Shown: positions 1 through 9,294 of the stretch, one piece after another
Layout: every line of letters starts with the position of its first letter
How positions within the stretch are numbered: the stretch's first letter is position 1
Source: Deltaproteobacteria bacterium
GTDB taxonomy: Bacteria > Myxococcota_A > UBA9042
Direction of reading: 5' to 3'
Assembly (NCBI GenBank): GCA_020632665.1
Contig: JACKFC010000011.1
Span: 62,001 to 126,000 of the forward strand
Length of the DNA stretch: 64,000 bases
Program-made: the position numbers and the translations under genes
The notes under the pieces: generated by a model
Seen by the model: only the letters and a program-made list of their open reading frames with translations
Database searches by the model: none
Told to the model about the DNA's origin: nothing

Positions 1-1229
1 TCCGGGCAGCCGTCGCCGTCCTCGAAGCCGTCCTTGTCTTCCGGCTCGAGCCGGCAGCGATCCTGCGTATCGGGGATGCCGTCGCCGTCGTCGTCGAGGT
101 CCGGGCAGCCGTCGTCGTCCTCGTAGCCGTCGCGGTCCTCGGCCTGCTCGGGGCAGCGGTCGTCGCGGTCGTCGAGTCCGTCGCCGTCTCGGTCGGAGGG
201 CAGCCGATCCGGCCGGAAACGCAGGCCGGCGAGGGCACGCACCTGCGCCGAGCCCCACGAACGGGTCGCGGCGCCGCCGACTGCAGCGAAGAGGCGGAAG
301 GCCCCGCGCTGCAGCGGCAGCTCGGCGACGATCATACCGTCGGCCAGCGCCTGCCCTGCCGTCGCGCCGGGGTCGAGATCGGCGAGGAATTGCCCTTCGG
401 CGGCGACGACGAGGTCCTGCCACGGCAGGACGCGCGCAAGACGCAGGCGTGCCTCGAAGCGGCTGCCGCTGGCGAGGACGGTGTCGCGCAGGGGCACGCC
501 GTCGGTGCCGACGACGACCTCGCCGGTCTCGGGCCGAACGACCTGGACGGTCGCGGCGTCGAGCGGCCGTAGCGTGGCGCCGAGTTGCAGCGCCGCGGAC
601 CACGGCCCCATCGCCCAACTGCCGAGCAGCGAGAGGTCGAAGCGCGCCGCCGAGCCACCAAGCCAGGCATTGCGCTGCGCCGTGGGTACGCGCCAACCAC
701 CGCGGACCGCGACGTGCACGGCCCCGATCGGGCTGTCTTCGCGTTGCCACAGGCCGTAGCGCGCGCCGATGCGGAGATCGCCGAACGCCGGCGCCAGGGC
801 AGGCTCGACGTCGAGCAGGTTCGGGCCGCCGCCGCGGATCACCGTGGCGATGGGCAGGCTGGCCTCGATCAGGACCGGTCCGACCGGCACGGCCGCGCCG
901 AGGTCGACCAACGAGAGGTCGCCGAAGATGACCTGCGAACGACTGACGCCATCGGCCGTGCCGCGGAACGAGAGCGGCTTGCGGGCATAGGCGACGCCGA
1001 CGAAGAGGCCGAAGCCGCGGGCGCTGGCGACAGGAACCGAGAGGCCGTCACCGCCGGCCGGCAGCGGCGCCAGCATATTGGCGTCGAGGCTCGGGGCGGG
1101 TTGTGAGGCGCGGGCCGGAGCGGCCGACAGCAACGTCGTCGCGAGCGCCACCGACGCAGCCAGCAGCATCGTCGGGGCGAGCGGTGAACGAACCCAGGCA
1201 GCGAATCGGAATCGGGCGCTGCGCTCCAT
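1..1229 (-). CDS. OmpA-like outer-membrane barrel with thrombospondin type 3 repeats (3' partial)
   Basis: The minus-strand frame is open from an ATG at 1229 through the left edge, so the C-terminus is missing. The N-terminus has a signal-peptide-like segment (Arg-rich start, hydrophobic stretch near residues 20-40, APARA-type cleavage region). About 290 residues of alternating short strands follow, fitting an outer-membrane beta-barrel. The last ~75 visible residues hold Asp-rich calcium-binding thrombospondin type 3 repeats (DGDGxxD and EDKDGFEDGDGCPD patterns, positions 1-210). This order is typical of deltaproteobacterial OmpA-family proteins, whose peptidoglycan-binding OmpA domain would lie beyond the edge. 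An in-frame ATG at 1169 is an alternative start but would shorten the signal peptide. The barrel and OmpA class are inferred; the repeats are seen directly. Confidence 0.75.
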   Translation of the reverse strand, partial: MERSARFRFAAWVRSPLAPTMLLAASVALATTLLSAAPARASQPAPSLDANMLAPLPAGGDGLSVPVASARGFGLFVGVAYARKPLSFRGTADGVSRSQVIFGDLSLVDLGAAVPVGPVLIEASLPIATVIRGGGPNLLDVEPALAPAFGDLRIGARYGLWQREDSPIGAVHVAVRGGWRVPTAQRNAWLGGSAARFDLSLLGSWAMGPWSAALQLGATLRPLDAATVQVVRPETGEVVVGTDGVPLRDTVLASGSRFEARLRLARVLPWQDLVVAAEGQFLADLDPGATAGQALADGMIVAELPLQRGAFRLFAAVGGAATRSWGSAQVRALAGLRFRPDRLPSDRDGDGLDDRDDRCPEQAEDRDGYEDDDGCPDLDDDGDGIPDTQDRCRLEPEDKDGFEDGDGCP

Positions 1230-1352
1230 CGCTTCGGGTCCTCCACGCGTGCCACCACTCGGCGGTCGTGCTGCGTGGCGGGGATGGTGTCGCCCGGACG
1301 GGCCGCCGTCAATCACGACGCGCCGTTGCGGAGCGGTGCCGCTGCGAATGCC

Positions 1353-2129
1353 TCAGGGCGTGCGGATGCTGACGCCGGCCGGGGGCTTCCACTCGAAGAT
1401 CTTGTCCTCGAGCGCCCCGTAGCGCAGGTCCTTGAAGAAGAGCGAGGTCGAATCGCCCAGCGGATCGACCAGGATCGAGGCGACGACGGCGAAGGTCTTG
1501 CCGTCGAGCACGAGCGTGAGCTTCTGCATCACCGCGGTGCCCTCCTTCGGCACCATCTCCAGCGCGAGCGTGTCCTTGACCGGCGAGGTCGCGACCTGCA
1601 GGTGGAAATCGGCGGCGAGATCACCCTGACCCAGGAGGTAGCCGGTCGCTTGGTAGAGGCGGCTGTCCTTCACCGGCAGCTTCAGCGCCACGCGCTCCCG
1701 CCGCTCGTAGGTCCAGAGCACGTCGCCGTCGGAGAAGTAGAAGACCTCCTCGTCCGGGTAGTCCCAGCGCATGCGCCCGGCTTCGACCTTCTCCTTCTCA
1801 CCGGGCTTGCTCGCCGGCGTGACCTTGCCCTTCTTCAGCCAGACCTTGCCCTTGCGACGCAGGCCCTTCTTCAAGCCGCGCTTGCGGACGACCTGGGTGA
1901 AGGAGGCCTGCATGCCTTCGGTGCCGGCGTAGAAGCCTTGGACCTTCGCGGCGAGTGCCAGCGCCTCGGGGCTGCTCTTGCCCGCGGCGGCCGGCGCCTT
2001 GGCCGGCGTCGGCGCAGCGTCGCCGCCTTTGGCCAGCGCAGAGCCGGCGACGAGCGCGAGGACCGCGGCGGCGCCAGCCATGATCCGGGCCGTGCGGTGT
2101 TGCATTCGTGGGTGTCGGAGCTTCTGCAT
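1353..2129 (-). CDS. lolA: Outer membrane lipoprotein carrier protein LolA
   Basis: The periplasmic chaperone that accepts mature lipoproteins from the LolCDE transporter and delivers them to the outer membrane. The 258-residue product has a signal peptide ending near SALA, an Ala/Pro linker, then a LolA fold with typical motifs: GxxSFTQ-like early strand (GMQASFTQVV), MRWDYPDEE, and WTYERRE. The start at 2129 is chosen because GGAGG lies 5 nt upstream; an in-frame ATG at 2141 would place that site inside the gene. It is divergent from ftsK. LolA matters here because the window encodes at least nine lipoproteins and a LolC/E-type permease. Confidence 0.85.
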   Translation of the reverse strand: MQKLRHPRMQHRTARIMAGAAAVLALVAGSALAKGGDAAPTPAKAPAAAGKSSPEALALAAKVQGFYAGTEGMQASFTQVVRKRGLKKGLRRKGKVWLKKGKVTPASKPGEKEKVEAGRMRWDYPDEEVFYFSDGDVLWTYERRERVALKLPVKDSRLYQATGYLLGQGDLAADFHLQVATSPVKDTLALEMVPKEGTAVMQKLTLVLDGKTFAVVASILVDPLGDSTSLFFKDLRYGALEDKIFEWKPPAGVSIRTP

Positions 2130-2334
2130 CGTCGCCTCCAATGGCCCTTCCGCGCGGCCGGAGCGGCGGGAGTATCGGGCGCTGTCCTCTTCCCTGCAAC
2201 GCCGGGCAGGGGGTCGGCATTCGCGATCGCCTCGTGGCGCACGATTTTCTGGCGCGTCTGCCGCCCCCTGCTACGTTTCGGCGTGAACGTCCGCGCTGGG
2301 CCAGTGCGCCCGGTCCGTGAGGGGGAATCGACCG
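2130..2334. other. Divergent intergenic region between lolA and ftsK
   Basis: About 205 bp separate the divergent starts, so the promoters of both genes should lie here. I see a GC-rich stretch with no clear sigma-70 pair and no convincing inverted repeat. The ftsK ribosome binding site (GAGGGGG) lies at its right end. Confidence 0.4.
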
Positions 2335-5300
2335 ATGGCGAAGGGCAAGGCGAGCGCGGCGAGCAAGCATGAGCAGGACGCCAAGGCCCGCCGGCCGTTG
2401 ACCCTGGTCACGCCTCCGGACGACAAGCAACTCGAGGGTCGGAGCGAGCTGCTCGGCCTGCTGATCTCGTTCGCCGCCCTGGGCTACGCGCTGGCGCTGT
2501 GGAGCTACGACGCCGGCGACATGACGCTGGTCTACGAGGGCCGCGGTAGCAGCGACACGCTGGCCAACCTCACCGGCCCGGTCGGCGCCCGCATCGCCGA
2601 TCTCAGCCTCGGACTGCTGGGCCTGGGCGCGTGGGCTGTCGACGGGCTGCTCTGGGTGATCGGCCTGCGCACGCTGGTCGGCCGCAACGTGGTCCCGAGC
2701 CTGCGCACCGTGGTCGGCTCGCTGACGTTCACGCTCGGCACCCTCTCGCTGCTGCACCTGATCGCGCGCGGCCTCGAGCTGCGCCCCTACGGCAAGGACG
2801 CAGCCGGCTTGGTCGGCAGCGCGGCCTCGGAGCTGCTCCGCGCCTTCCTCTCGACCGCCGGCGCCGCGGTGCTCTCGCTGTTGCTGATCACCGCCTCGGT
2901 CTCGGCGATCTCCGAGCAGCCGCTGTTCCGGATCGCGGCGCGCTGGATGGCGCGGCACCTGCGGCGCTGGACCCGGGCCGGCGCCGACGGCGCGAAACAG
3001 CGCATGGGTCAGGCCTGGGCCGAGCGCGCCGAGCGTCGTTCGGCCGAGAAGGCTGCCCGTGCAGAGGCTGCCGCGGCCGCCGCGCAAGCCCAGCACGACG
3101 GCGTCGCCGAGCCGATCGCCGCCACCGACGATGCCGAGGTCGCCGCCTTCGCCGCCCCGGACGCGGACGCGCGGGACGAGGCTTCGGGTCGGGTCGCGAT
3201 GCCGGATACCCGCCCGAGCAACCGGGCGGTCTTGGCCGAGACGGCGCGTCGCCCCAGCGCGGTCGCCATCCCGGCGGCGGAAGAGCCACGCTTCCCGAGC
3301 ATCGAACCGCTGCGGGAGTCGGAGCCGCCGCCGCCACCTGCGCCGTTGGCCGCCGCGCCGATCGCCGACGCGCCCGCGCCGGAGCCGCCGCCGCTGCAAT
3401 ACGACGCCGACGGCTTCCCCATCGGCACCCCGCTGGCGCCGAAGACCGAGTTGGTGCCGAGCGCGCAGCGTCGCGTCGCGATCGGCGTCGGAACGGAGCT
3501 GGTCGGCGCCGGCAGCGAGGCCGACGCCGCGGTCGACGAGGACGAGGAGCTGCCGACCGAGGCGTTGGTCTTCGACCTCGACACCCAGCGCGCCGTGCGC
3601 CCGGCGACGACGGAGCTGCCGCCGCTGCCGACCGGCGACGACGACGATGACGACGCCCTGCCGACGATGCAGATCGACGCGATCAGCCTGCCGACCCGCG
3701 CGCCCGGCCGCGCGATCCAGGCCGTCGCCGCGGCTGACGACGTCGCCGCGGGTGAGGACGTCGCGGTGGTGGCGGCGCAGGAGCCGCTCGAGGCCACCGG
3801 CGAGGCAGCGTCGGAGCCCGAGACGTTGAAGGAGGCGCTGGCAGCCGCCCGCGCTGGTGGACCGCGGATCGTCGAGACCGAAGCGATGCGCAACAAGGGT
3901 TCGACCTCGGCCGTCGCGGAGGGTCACGACCAGGGGGCGCTCGATATCGGCGACAAGAAGACCTGGCGCCTGCCGCCGCGCTTCTTGGTCCAGCCGCCGC
4001 CGGATCGCGTGGTCGCGGCGCCCTACGACGTGCTGGTCGACAACGCCCGGATCCTCGAGCAGAAGCTCGCCGACTTCAAAATCCAGGGCGAGGTCACCGA
4101 TATCCGCCCCGGCCCCGTGGTCACGACCTACGAATACCGCCCTGCCCCGGGTGTGAAGATCAGCCGCATCGCGAATCTGAAGGACGACCTGACGATGTCG
4201 CTCGCGGCGCTGCGGGTGCGTGTCGTCGCGCCGATCCCGGGCCGCGACGTGGTCGGCATCGAGGTGCCGAACAAGCAGCGCCAGATCGTCTATTTCCGCG
4301 AGATCATCGAGTCCAAGCCTTATGCCGACAGCAACTCGAAGCTGACCATCGTGCTCGGCAAGGATATCGAGGGTGCGCCGGTCTGCACCGACCTCGCCAA
4401 GGCCCCGCACCTGCTCGTCGCGGGTGCGACCGGCACCGGCAAGTCGGTCGGCATCAACTCGTTTCTCGCCAGCATGTTGTTCAAGGCGACGCCCGACGAC
4501 GTGCGCCTGCTGCTGATCGACCCGAAGGTGCTCGAGCTCTCGGTCTACGAGGGCATCCCGCACCTGATGCTTCCGGTCATCGACGACCCGCACAAGGCCG
4601 AGCTGGCGCTGAAGTGGGCCTGCCGCGAGATGGATCGCCGCTACCATATCCTCGCTGACGCCAAGGTGCGCAACGTCGCAGGCTACAAGTCGAAGCTGCC
4701 GGACCTGCGCGAGCGGGCGCGGAAGAGCAAGGTCGCGGTGAAGAACGGCCGCAAGGTCCTGGTCGACGCCAACAGCCCCGGCGCCGAGCTGCTCGAGGCC
4801 GCGGCAGAGCCGGAAGACATGCCGTATATCGTCATCGTCATCGACGAGTTCGCCGACCTGATCATGGCGAGCGGCAAGGAAGTCGAGCGCGCCGTCGCCC
4901 GCCTGGCGCAGAAGGCGCGCGCCGCCGGCATCCACGTCATCCTCGCCACGCAGCGCCCGTCGACCGACGTCATCACCGGCATGATCAAGGCGAACTTCCC
5001 GACCCGCATCTCGTTCCAGGTGGCGAGCTCGATCGACTCCAAGGTCGTGCTGAACTCGGTCGGCGCCGAGAGCCTGCTGGGCATGGGCGATATGCTCTTC
5101 GTCCCGCCGGGCACCAGCCACGTGCGTCGCTGCCACGGCTGCTGGATCACCGACGACGAAGTGGTGAAGCTCTCCGAGCACTGGCGTGACCAGGGCGAGC
5201 CGGTGTACGACCTCTCGATCCTCGAAGATCCGGAATCCGAGGCGCCGACCATCGCCGACGACGAGGAGCTCGACCCGCTCTTCTCCGACGCCGTCTCGGT

Positions 5301-5484
5301 CGTCATCGAGGCCGGCCAAGCGAGCGTGAGCTTCCTGCAGCGCAAGCTCGGCATCGGCTACGGCCGCTCCGCCCGCATCATCGACCACATGGAAGCACGG
5401 GGCATCGTCGGACCGCAGCGTGGGCCGAACAAGCCGCGCGAGATCCTGGCCGACGGCGGCTACGGCAACGACTTCGACGATTGA
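2335..5484 (+). CDS. ftsK: FtsK/SpoIIIE-family DNA translocase
   Basis: A septum-located DNA pump that clears and aligns chromosome termini during division. The 1049-residue protein has four hydrophobic helices in about residues 35-200, a long Ala/Pro/Asp/Glu-rich linker to about residue 530, then the motor. Walker A (GATGTGKS) is at residues 697-704 and Walker B (IVIDE) ends at D837/E838. The C-terminal ~65 residues form the gamma winged-helix that reads KOPS-type sites (QRKLGIGYGRSARIID, MEARGIVGP). Start ATG 2335 follows GAGGGGG; a GTG at 2317 is also in frame but lacks a site. Single complete FtsK; the acidic linker is longer than the enterobacterial core needs but ordinary for high-GC genomes. 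Confidence 0.95.
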   Translation: MAKGKASAASKHEQDAKARRPLTLVTPPDDKQLEGRSELLGLLISFAALGYALALWSYDAGDMTLVYEGRGSSDTLANLTGPVGARIADLSLGLLGLGAWAVDGLLWVIGLRTLVGRNVVPSLRTVVGSLTFTLGTLSLLHLIARGLELRPYGKDAAGLVGSAASELLRAFLSTAGAAVLSLLLITASVSAISEQPLFRIAARWMARHLRRWTRAGADGAKQRMGQAWAERAERRSAEKAARAEAAAAAAQAQHDGVAEPIAATDDAEVAAFAAPDADARDEASGRVAMPDTRPSNRAVLAETARRPSAVAIPAAEEPRFPSIEPLRESEPPPPPAPLAAAPIADAPAPEPPPLQYDADGFPIGTPLAPKTELVPSAQRRVAIGVGTELVGAGSEADAAVDEDEELPTEALVFDLDTQRAVRPATTELPPLPTGDDDDDDALPTMQIDAISLPTRAPGRAIQAVAAADDVAAGEDVAVVAAQEPLEATGEAASEPETLKEALAAARAGGPRIVETEAMRNKGSTSAVAEGHDQGALDIGDKKTWRLPPRFLVQPPPDRVVAAPYDVLVDNARILEQKLADFKIQGEVTDIRPGPVVTTYEYRPAPGVKISRIANLKDDLTMSLAALRVRVVAPIPGRDVVGIEVPNKQRQIVYFREIIESKPYADSNSKLTIVLGKDIEGAPVCTDLAKAPHLLVAGATGTGKSVGINSFLASMLFKATPDDVRLLLIDPKVLELSVYEGIPHLMLPVIDDPHKAELALKWACREMDRRYHILADAKVRNVAGYKSKLPDLRERARKSKVAVKNGRKVLVDANSPGAELLEAAAEPEDMPYIVIVIDEFADLIMASGKEVERAVARLAQKARAAGIHVILATQRPSTDVITGMIKANFPTRISFQVASSIDSKVVLNSVGAESLLGMGDMLFVPPGTSHVRRCHGCWITDDEVVKLSEHWRDQGEPVYDLSILEDPESEAPTIADDEELDPLFSDAVSVVIEAGQASVSFLQRKLGIGYGRSARIIDHMEARGIVGPQRGPNKPREILADGGYGNDFDD

Positions 5485-5566
5485 TCGGGGCGGCGCCACC
5501 CCGCAGCGGTGGTGTCGGCGCGACGCAGACTTGCCCACGTGCCGGGTTGATGCTTCGATTCCAGAT

Positions 5567-5585
5567 GGACCGGTCCAACCGGTCC
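5567..5585. other. Perfect 8-bp inverted repeat upstream of the Trp-repeat gene
   Basis: GGACCGGT, a 3-nt loop CCA, and ACCGGTCC form a perfect hairpin 34 nt before the ATG at 5620 and 82 nt after the ftsK stop. No T-run follows, so it is not a canonical intrinsic terminator. It could be a protein-binding operator or a 5'-UTR hairpin; nothing in the sequence decides between these. Confidence 0.5.
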
Positions 5586-5619
5586 GGAGACTTGCGCCGA
5601 GGGCGCCCTGGAGCGACGC

Positions 5620-6471
5620 ATGCCCGGTCCACAGCCGATGCAGCTCAAGCAGCTCGTCAAAGCGGCCTTCAAGGCCCACGCGATCGCGCTGCCGACCGAT
5701 TGGAAGCAGCCTTCTGGTGACCCGGACGGCAAGCAATACGTCGACGCCTTCAAGATGGGCGAGCACGCCGTGCCGTTCTCGCCGACGATGCTCTTCATCC
5801 CGGCGACGCCGAACAAATTCCACGTCGACGCGGCGAAGAAGTCGCACAACGAGTTCGAGGCCTATATCGACGGCATCTGCGATGCGATCTGCAACGCTTG
5901 GAATATCTGGCGGGCGCAGGCGAAGTTCCAGAACCTGAAGGTCATGGCCGTCTCCGCCATCGGCGCGCCCGGTTGCCTCAAGGGCCCGAAGCTCGAAAAC
6001 CTGATCATGATGACGGCGCCGAAGTCCAAGCCGGCCGAGCTGGACTACTCCAAGGCGATCGCCAAGCACCTGAGCAAGGCCTGGGCGCAATGGCAAGACG
6101 GCGTCGCCGTGCCCGGCCTGCCCTGGTACCCGGCGTTCGCGGCCTTCCCGGGGCCGCAGGCGCCGCCGATGCCCAATATCCCGACGCCGCTCATCGCCTG
6201 CCCCTCGACCGGTATGGCCGAGATGACGCCGGCCAAGCTGAAGAAGGGCATGTGCGACGCGCTGGGTGACTCCGGCGCGATGCACCACAAGGAGCTCTTC
6301 GACTCCGTCGCCAAGGGCGTCGCCGCGGTCTTCATCCAATGGCTCGGCACCCAGCAGGTGATGAACGTCCTGGGCAAGGGCCCGATCCCGACCTTCGCGC
6401 CGCCCTTCGTGCCAGTCGGCCCGGTCGTCGCCGGCGACAATATCGCCGTCCCGGGCCACCTCGCGGTCTGA
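5620..6471 (+). CDS. Unrecognised protein with three Trp-containing repeats
   Basis: I do not recognise a family. The 283-residue product has no signal peptide or membrane helix. Three degenerate units can be lined up by eye: residues ~82-122, ~144-180 and ~226-262. Each has an amphipathic helix ending in Trp (AWNIW, AWAQW, FIQW), followed by a Val-rich stretch and a Gly/Pro-rich segment. The last ~30 residues are Gly/Pro/Val-rich with few charges. Such helix plus Gly/Pro units remind me of contractile-phage-tail or injection-system accessory proteins, and an eCIS-type ATPase lies 18 kb away, but that link is only a guess. Start ATG 5620 has GGAG 7 nt upstream; an ATG at 5638 has none. It is preceded by a perfect hairpin. 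Confidence 0.8.
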   Translation: MPGPQPMQLKQLVKAAFKAHAIALPTDWKQPSGDPDGKQYVDAFKMGEHAVPFSPTMLFIPATPNKFHVDAAKKSHNEFEAYIDGICDAICNAWNIWRAQAKFQNLKVMAVSAIGAPGCLKGPKLENLIMMTAPKSKPAELDYSKAIAKHLSKAWAQWQDGVAVPGLPWYPAFAAFPGPQAPPMPNIPTPLIACPSTGMAEMTPAKLKKGMCDALGDSGAMHHKELFDSVAKGVAAVFIQWLGTQQVMNVLGKGPIPTFAPPFVPVGPVVAGDNIAVPGHLAV

Positions 6472-6561
6472 CGATCGCGCACCGCACCCGCTAACGACAG
6501 TCGCGCCCATCTCTGCTAGGGTACCCGGCCAGCGCCCGAGTCGGCGCTCCTGGAGGTCGCA

Positions 6562-7749
6562 ATGGACGCCCACGCCCACGCCCACTCCTTCGCCGGTGCA
6601 CTGCTGCTCGCTCTCGCGTTGGCTGCGCTCGCCACCGCCTGCGGTGGTGAGGAGACCACGCCGAAGGAAGTCGATTCGCTCTGCAGTGACGGCCAGCAGA
6701 AGTGCTTCCAAAACGCGCTGCTCACCTGCGAGCCCGATGGTAAGGCCTGGAAGGTCGCGATGTGCGGCGAGTCGAAGAGCTGCGGCAACGGCGACGCCGG
6801 GATCGGCTGCCAAGCGATCGTCTGCGCCCGCGGCAGCCTGAGCTGCGACGACAAGAAGGTGCTCAAATGCCCGGACGACGGCCTCTCCGAGGCGACCCCG
6901 GTGGAGACTTGCAAGACCGCCGAGCATTGCGTCGCGGGCGCCTGCGTGCCGACGGCGTGCACCGACGGCGACAAGCGTTGCGGCTGGGGCACGGCCCTGG
7001 CCTGCAGCGGTGGCGCCTGGAGCTCGACCAAATGCGGCGCCGACGAGCGCTGCGACGCCGGCGCCTGCGTCAAGCGCGCGTGCACGCCGACGGCGATCGC
7101 TTGCGTCGACGCCACCCACCGCAAGACCTGCAAGATCGACGGCTCGGCATGGGACGAGGCGGCCTGCGCCAGCGGGCAGGTCTGCACCGACGGTTATTGC
7201 CACGCCAAGGTCAAGGGCAGCGATACCGCCGACGCCGGGACGCAGGACGCCACGACCGCAAACGACGCCGGAGCGACCGATGGCGGCGGCGGCTTCCTCG
7301 ACGTGCAGAAGGACGAGTTCGTCTTCGAGCCACTCGATATCCTGACGATGAAGATCGGCCCCTCGGACCCGCCGACTGCCGAGACGGTCGAGTTCGAATT
7401 CGTCAACAGCGGCTGGCAGACCAACGAGCAGCGCGTCCTGGTCTCTGGCGACAAGAACCTGCACAAGGTCGAGGTCGTGGTCGCGCCGGTCGAGGAATAC
7501 ACCACCGGCGACTTCAGCGTGTTGGGTGGAGAGGCCCCGAACTCCGGCATCTTCATGAACGACGGCACGCACGATCAGAGCACGGTGCAGTGGCGTTACC
7601 AATCGCTCGACTACAGCATCTCGATTACCGAGTTCGGTGATGTCGGCGGTCGCATCAAGGGCACGTTCAAGGGCGAGCTCGGCGACGCGATCGAGAAGGG
7701 CAAAGTCCTCTACGTCGAGGGCTCCTTCGACGTAAAGCGCACGCAGTAG
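6562..7749 (+). CDS. Cys-rich lipoprotein with internal repeats
   Basis: A 395-residue secreted lipoprotein. The signal peptide ends in a lipobox LATA-C with the acylated Cys at residue 27. Residues ~40-215 hold about four copies of a Cys module of the form C..G...C....L.C..DG..W....C.....C..G.C, probably disulfide-linked. An Asp/Ala/Thr linker follows, and the last ~150 residues form a Cys-poor beta-rich domain (starting VQKDEFVFEP). The ribosome binding site GGAGG sits 7 nt before the ATG. It is followed 18 nt later by the RNase gene. Cys modules like these are common in Myxococcota surface proteins; the function is unknown. Confidence 0.85.
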   Translation: MDAHAHAHSFAGALLLALALAALATACGGEETTPKEVDSLCSDGQQKCFQNALLTCEPDGKAWKVAMCGESKSCGNGDAGIGCQAIVCARGSLSCDDKKVLKCPDDGLSEATPVETCKTAEHCVAGACVPTACTDGDKRCGWGTALACSGGAWSSTKCGADERCDAGACVKRACTPTAIACVDATHRKTCKIDGSAWDEAACASGQVCTDGYCHAKVKGSDTADAGTQDATTANDAGATDGGGGFLDVQKDEFVFEPLDILTMKIGPSDPPTAETVEFEFVNSGWQTNEQRVLVSGDKNLHKVEVVVAPVEEYTTGDFSVLGGEAPNSGIFMNDGTHDQSTVQWRYQSLDYSISITEFGDVGGRIKGTFKGELGDAIEKGKVLYVEGSFDVKRTQ

Positions 7750-7767
7750 GCGACGGAAGCAGCCGCG

Positions 7768-9270
7768 ATGGCCGACGTGCTGCTGCTGCATCACGCGCCG
7801 GAAGAGGCGCGGAGCGCGCTGTTGCGTGACGGGCGCCTGTGCGAGCTCGACGTCGAGCGCAAGAGCGGGCGTACCCTCTCGGGCAATATCTACCGCGGCC
7901 GGGTCGCCAGGATCGTGCCGGACCTCGACGCTGCTTTCGTCGACCTCGGCACCGAGAAGATGGGCATGTTGCACGCTGGCGACGTGCTCACGGTCGGTGG
8001 GCTCGAGCCGCCGCCGGTGCAGACCGGCCCGGATAGCGGCGCGCCGCCGGTCCTGCGCAGCAAGCGGCCGATCGGTGCGCTGCTCGAGGTCAACCAGGAG
8101 ATCCTGGTCCAGGTGGTGCGCGAGGCGAGCGCGAAGAAGGGCCCGCGGGTGACGATGCACGTCAGCCTCGCCGGCCGGAATATCGTGCTCTTCCCGACCC
8201 AATCGCATATCGGCGTCTCGCGCATGATCGACGATCCGGCCGAGCGCGACCGGCTCTGGCGGGTCTTGCGCCTGCTGCTGCCGGCCGAGATGGGCGCGAT
8301 CGTCCGCACCGTCGGCGAGGGTGCGACCGAGGCCGAGCTCGGCAACGACGCCGGCTTCCTCCGCGGCCAGTGGAGCGACGTCCAAGCGCGCTTCGCGGCC
8401 GCCTCGGCGCCGAGCTTGCTGCACGTCGACCTCGACCTGACGCTGCGCGCGGTGCGCGACCACGTCGGCCCAGACACCGAGACGATCTGGATCGACGAGC
8501 CGGCCGAGCGGGATCGGGTCGAGCGCTTCGTCACGCGCTTTCACCCGGGCATCGCCCCAACGGTGCGGGTCCACGTCGGGCCACCGTCGCTGTGGGACGC
8601 GCACGGCGTTCCGGCGGCGACGCGGGCCGCCCTCTCCCCCCGCGTCGCGCTGGCCGGTGGCGGCGAGCTGGTGATCGAGCGGACCGAAGCGATGACCGTG
8701 ATCGACGTCAACTCGGCCCGGCAGAGCGCCGGCGCCGACCTCGCCGACGCGATCTTGGGCCTCAACCTCGAAGCCGCACGCGAGGTCGCCTGGCAGCTGC
8801 GGCTGCGCAACATCGGTGGCCTCTGCGTGGTCGACTTCGTCGATATGAAGCGCCCCGAAGACCGCCGGATGCTCGAGGCCGTGCTGGAATCCGAGCTGGC
8901 GAGCGACCCGGCGCGCGTGCGGATGACCCGGATGAACCGCTTCGGCCTGGTCGAGCTGACCCGCAAGCGCGTCCGCGAGAGCATCTACGAGCGGTTGACC
9001 GAGCCGTGCCCGTGCTGCGATGGCCACGGCTACGTCCGCTCGGCGACGGATCTCGCGGTCGAAGCCCTCGGACGCCTGCGCGCCGCCCTGGCAGAGACCG
9101 AACGTGGCGCCCAGCTGCGGCTGGAACTGCCGGCACGCGGCGCTGCGGTGCTGGGCGACCAACTCTCGGCGATCGTGGCCGACCTGAAAGCTGCGCACGG
9201 CGTCCGGATCGAGATCGTCGGCGGCCCGGCCGACGCCGAGATTCGCCTGCAAACCCGTTCCGCCCGCTGA
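7768..9270 (+). CDS. rng: Ribonuclease E/G family endoribonuclease
   Basis: A single-strand endoribonuclease of RNA turnover and rRNA 5'-end maturation. The 500-residue protein matches RNase G length (E. coli RNase G 489) and lacks the long RNase E scaffold tail. An S1 domain lies in about residues 36-130 (SGNIYRGRVARIVPDLDAAFVDLG). The catalytic metal-binding aspartates are in VIDVNS (D313) and VVDFVDM (D356). The zinc-link CPCC occurs at residues 414-417. The start ATG 7768 gives the family N-terminus directly. It converges on the gene that ends at 9295. Confidence 0.93.
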   Translation: MADVLLLHHAPEEARSALLRDGRLCELDVERKSGRTLSGNIYRGRVARIVPDLDAAFVDLGTEKMGMLHAGDVLTVGGLEPPPVQTGPDSGAPPVLRSKRPIGALLEVNQEILVQVVREASAKKGPRVTMHVSLAGRNIVLFPTQSHIGVSRMIDDPAERDRLWRVLRLLLPAEMGAIVRTVGEGATEAELGNDAGFLRGQWSDVQARFAAASAPSLLHVDLDLTLRAVRDHVGPDTETIWIDEPAERDRVERFVTRFHPGIAPTVRVHVGPPSLWDAHGVPAATRAALSPRVALAGGGELVIERTEAMTVIDVNSARQSAGADLADAILGLNLEAAREVAWQLRLRNIGGLCVVDFVDMKRPEDRRMLEAVLESELASDPARVRMTRMNRFGLVELTRKRVRESIYERLTEPCPCCDGHGYVRSATDLAVEALGRLRAALAETERGAQLRLELPARGAAVLGDQLSAIVADLKAAHGVRIEIVGGPADAEIRLQTRSAR

Positions 9271-9294
9271 ACAGGCTGCGCCGTCCGTGGCGCC

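Noticed and set aside
1798..9252. A 2484-codon open frame on the minus strand opposite ftsK and rng
   Set aside because: It is a shadow of high-GC coding on the opposite strand: the product is Asp/Arg/Leu/Gly-rich low complexity, and the plus-strand genes carry clear conserved motifs.
9277..9292. GCGCC...GGCGC stem between the converging rng and 9295 genes
   Set aside because: Only 5 bp with no T-run on either strand; expected by chance at this GC content.
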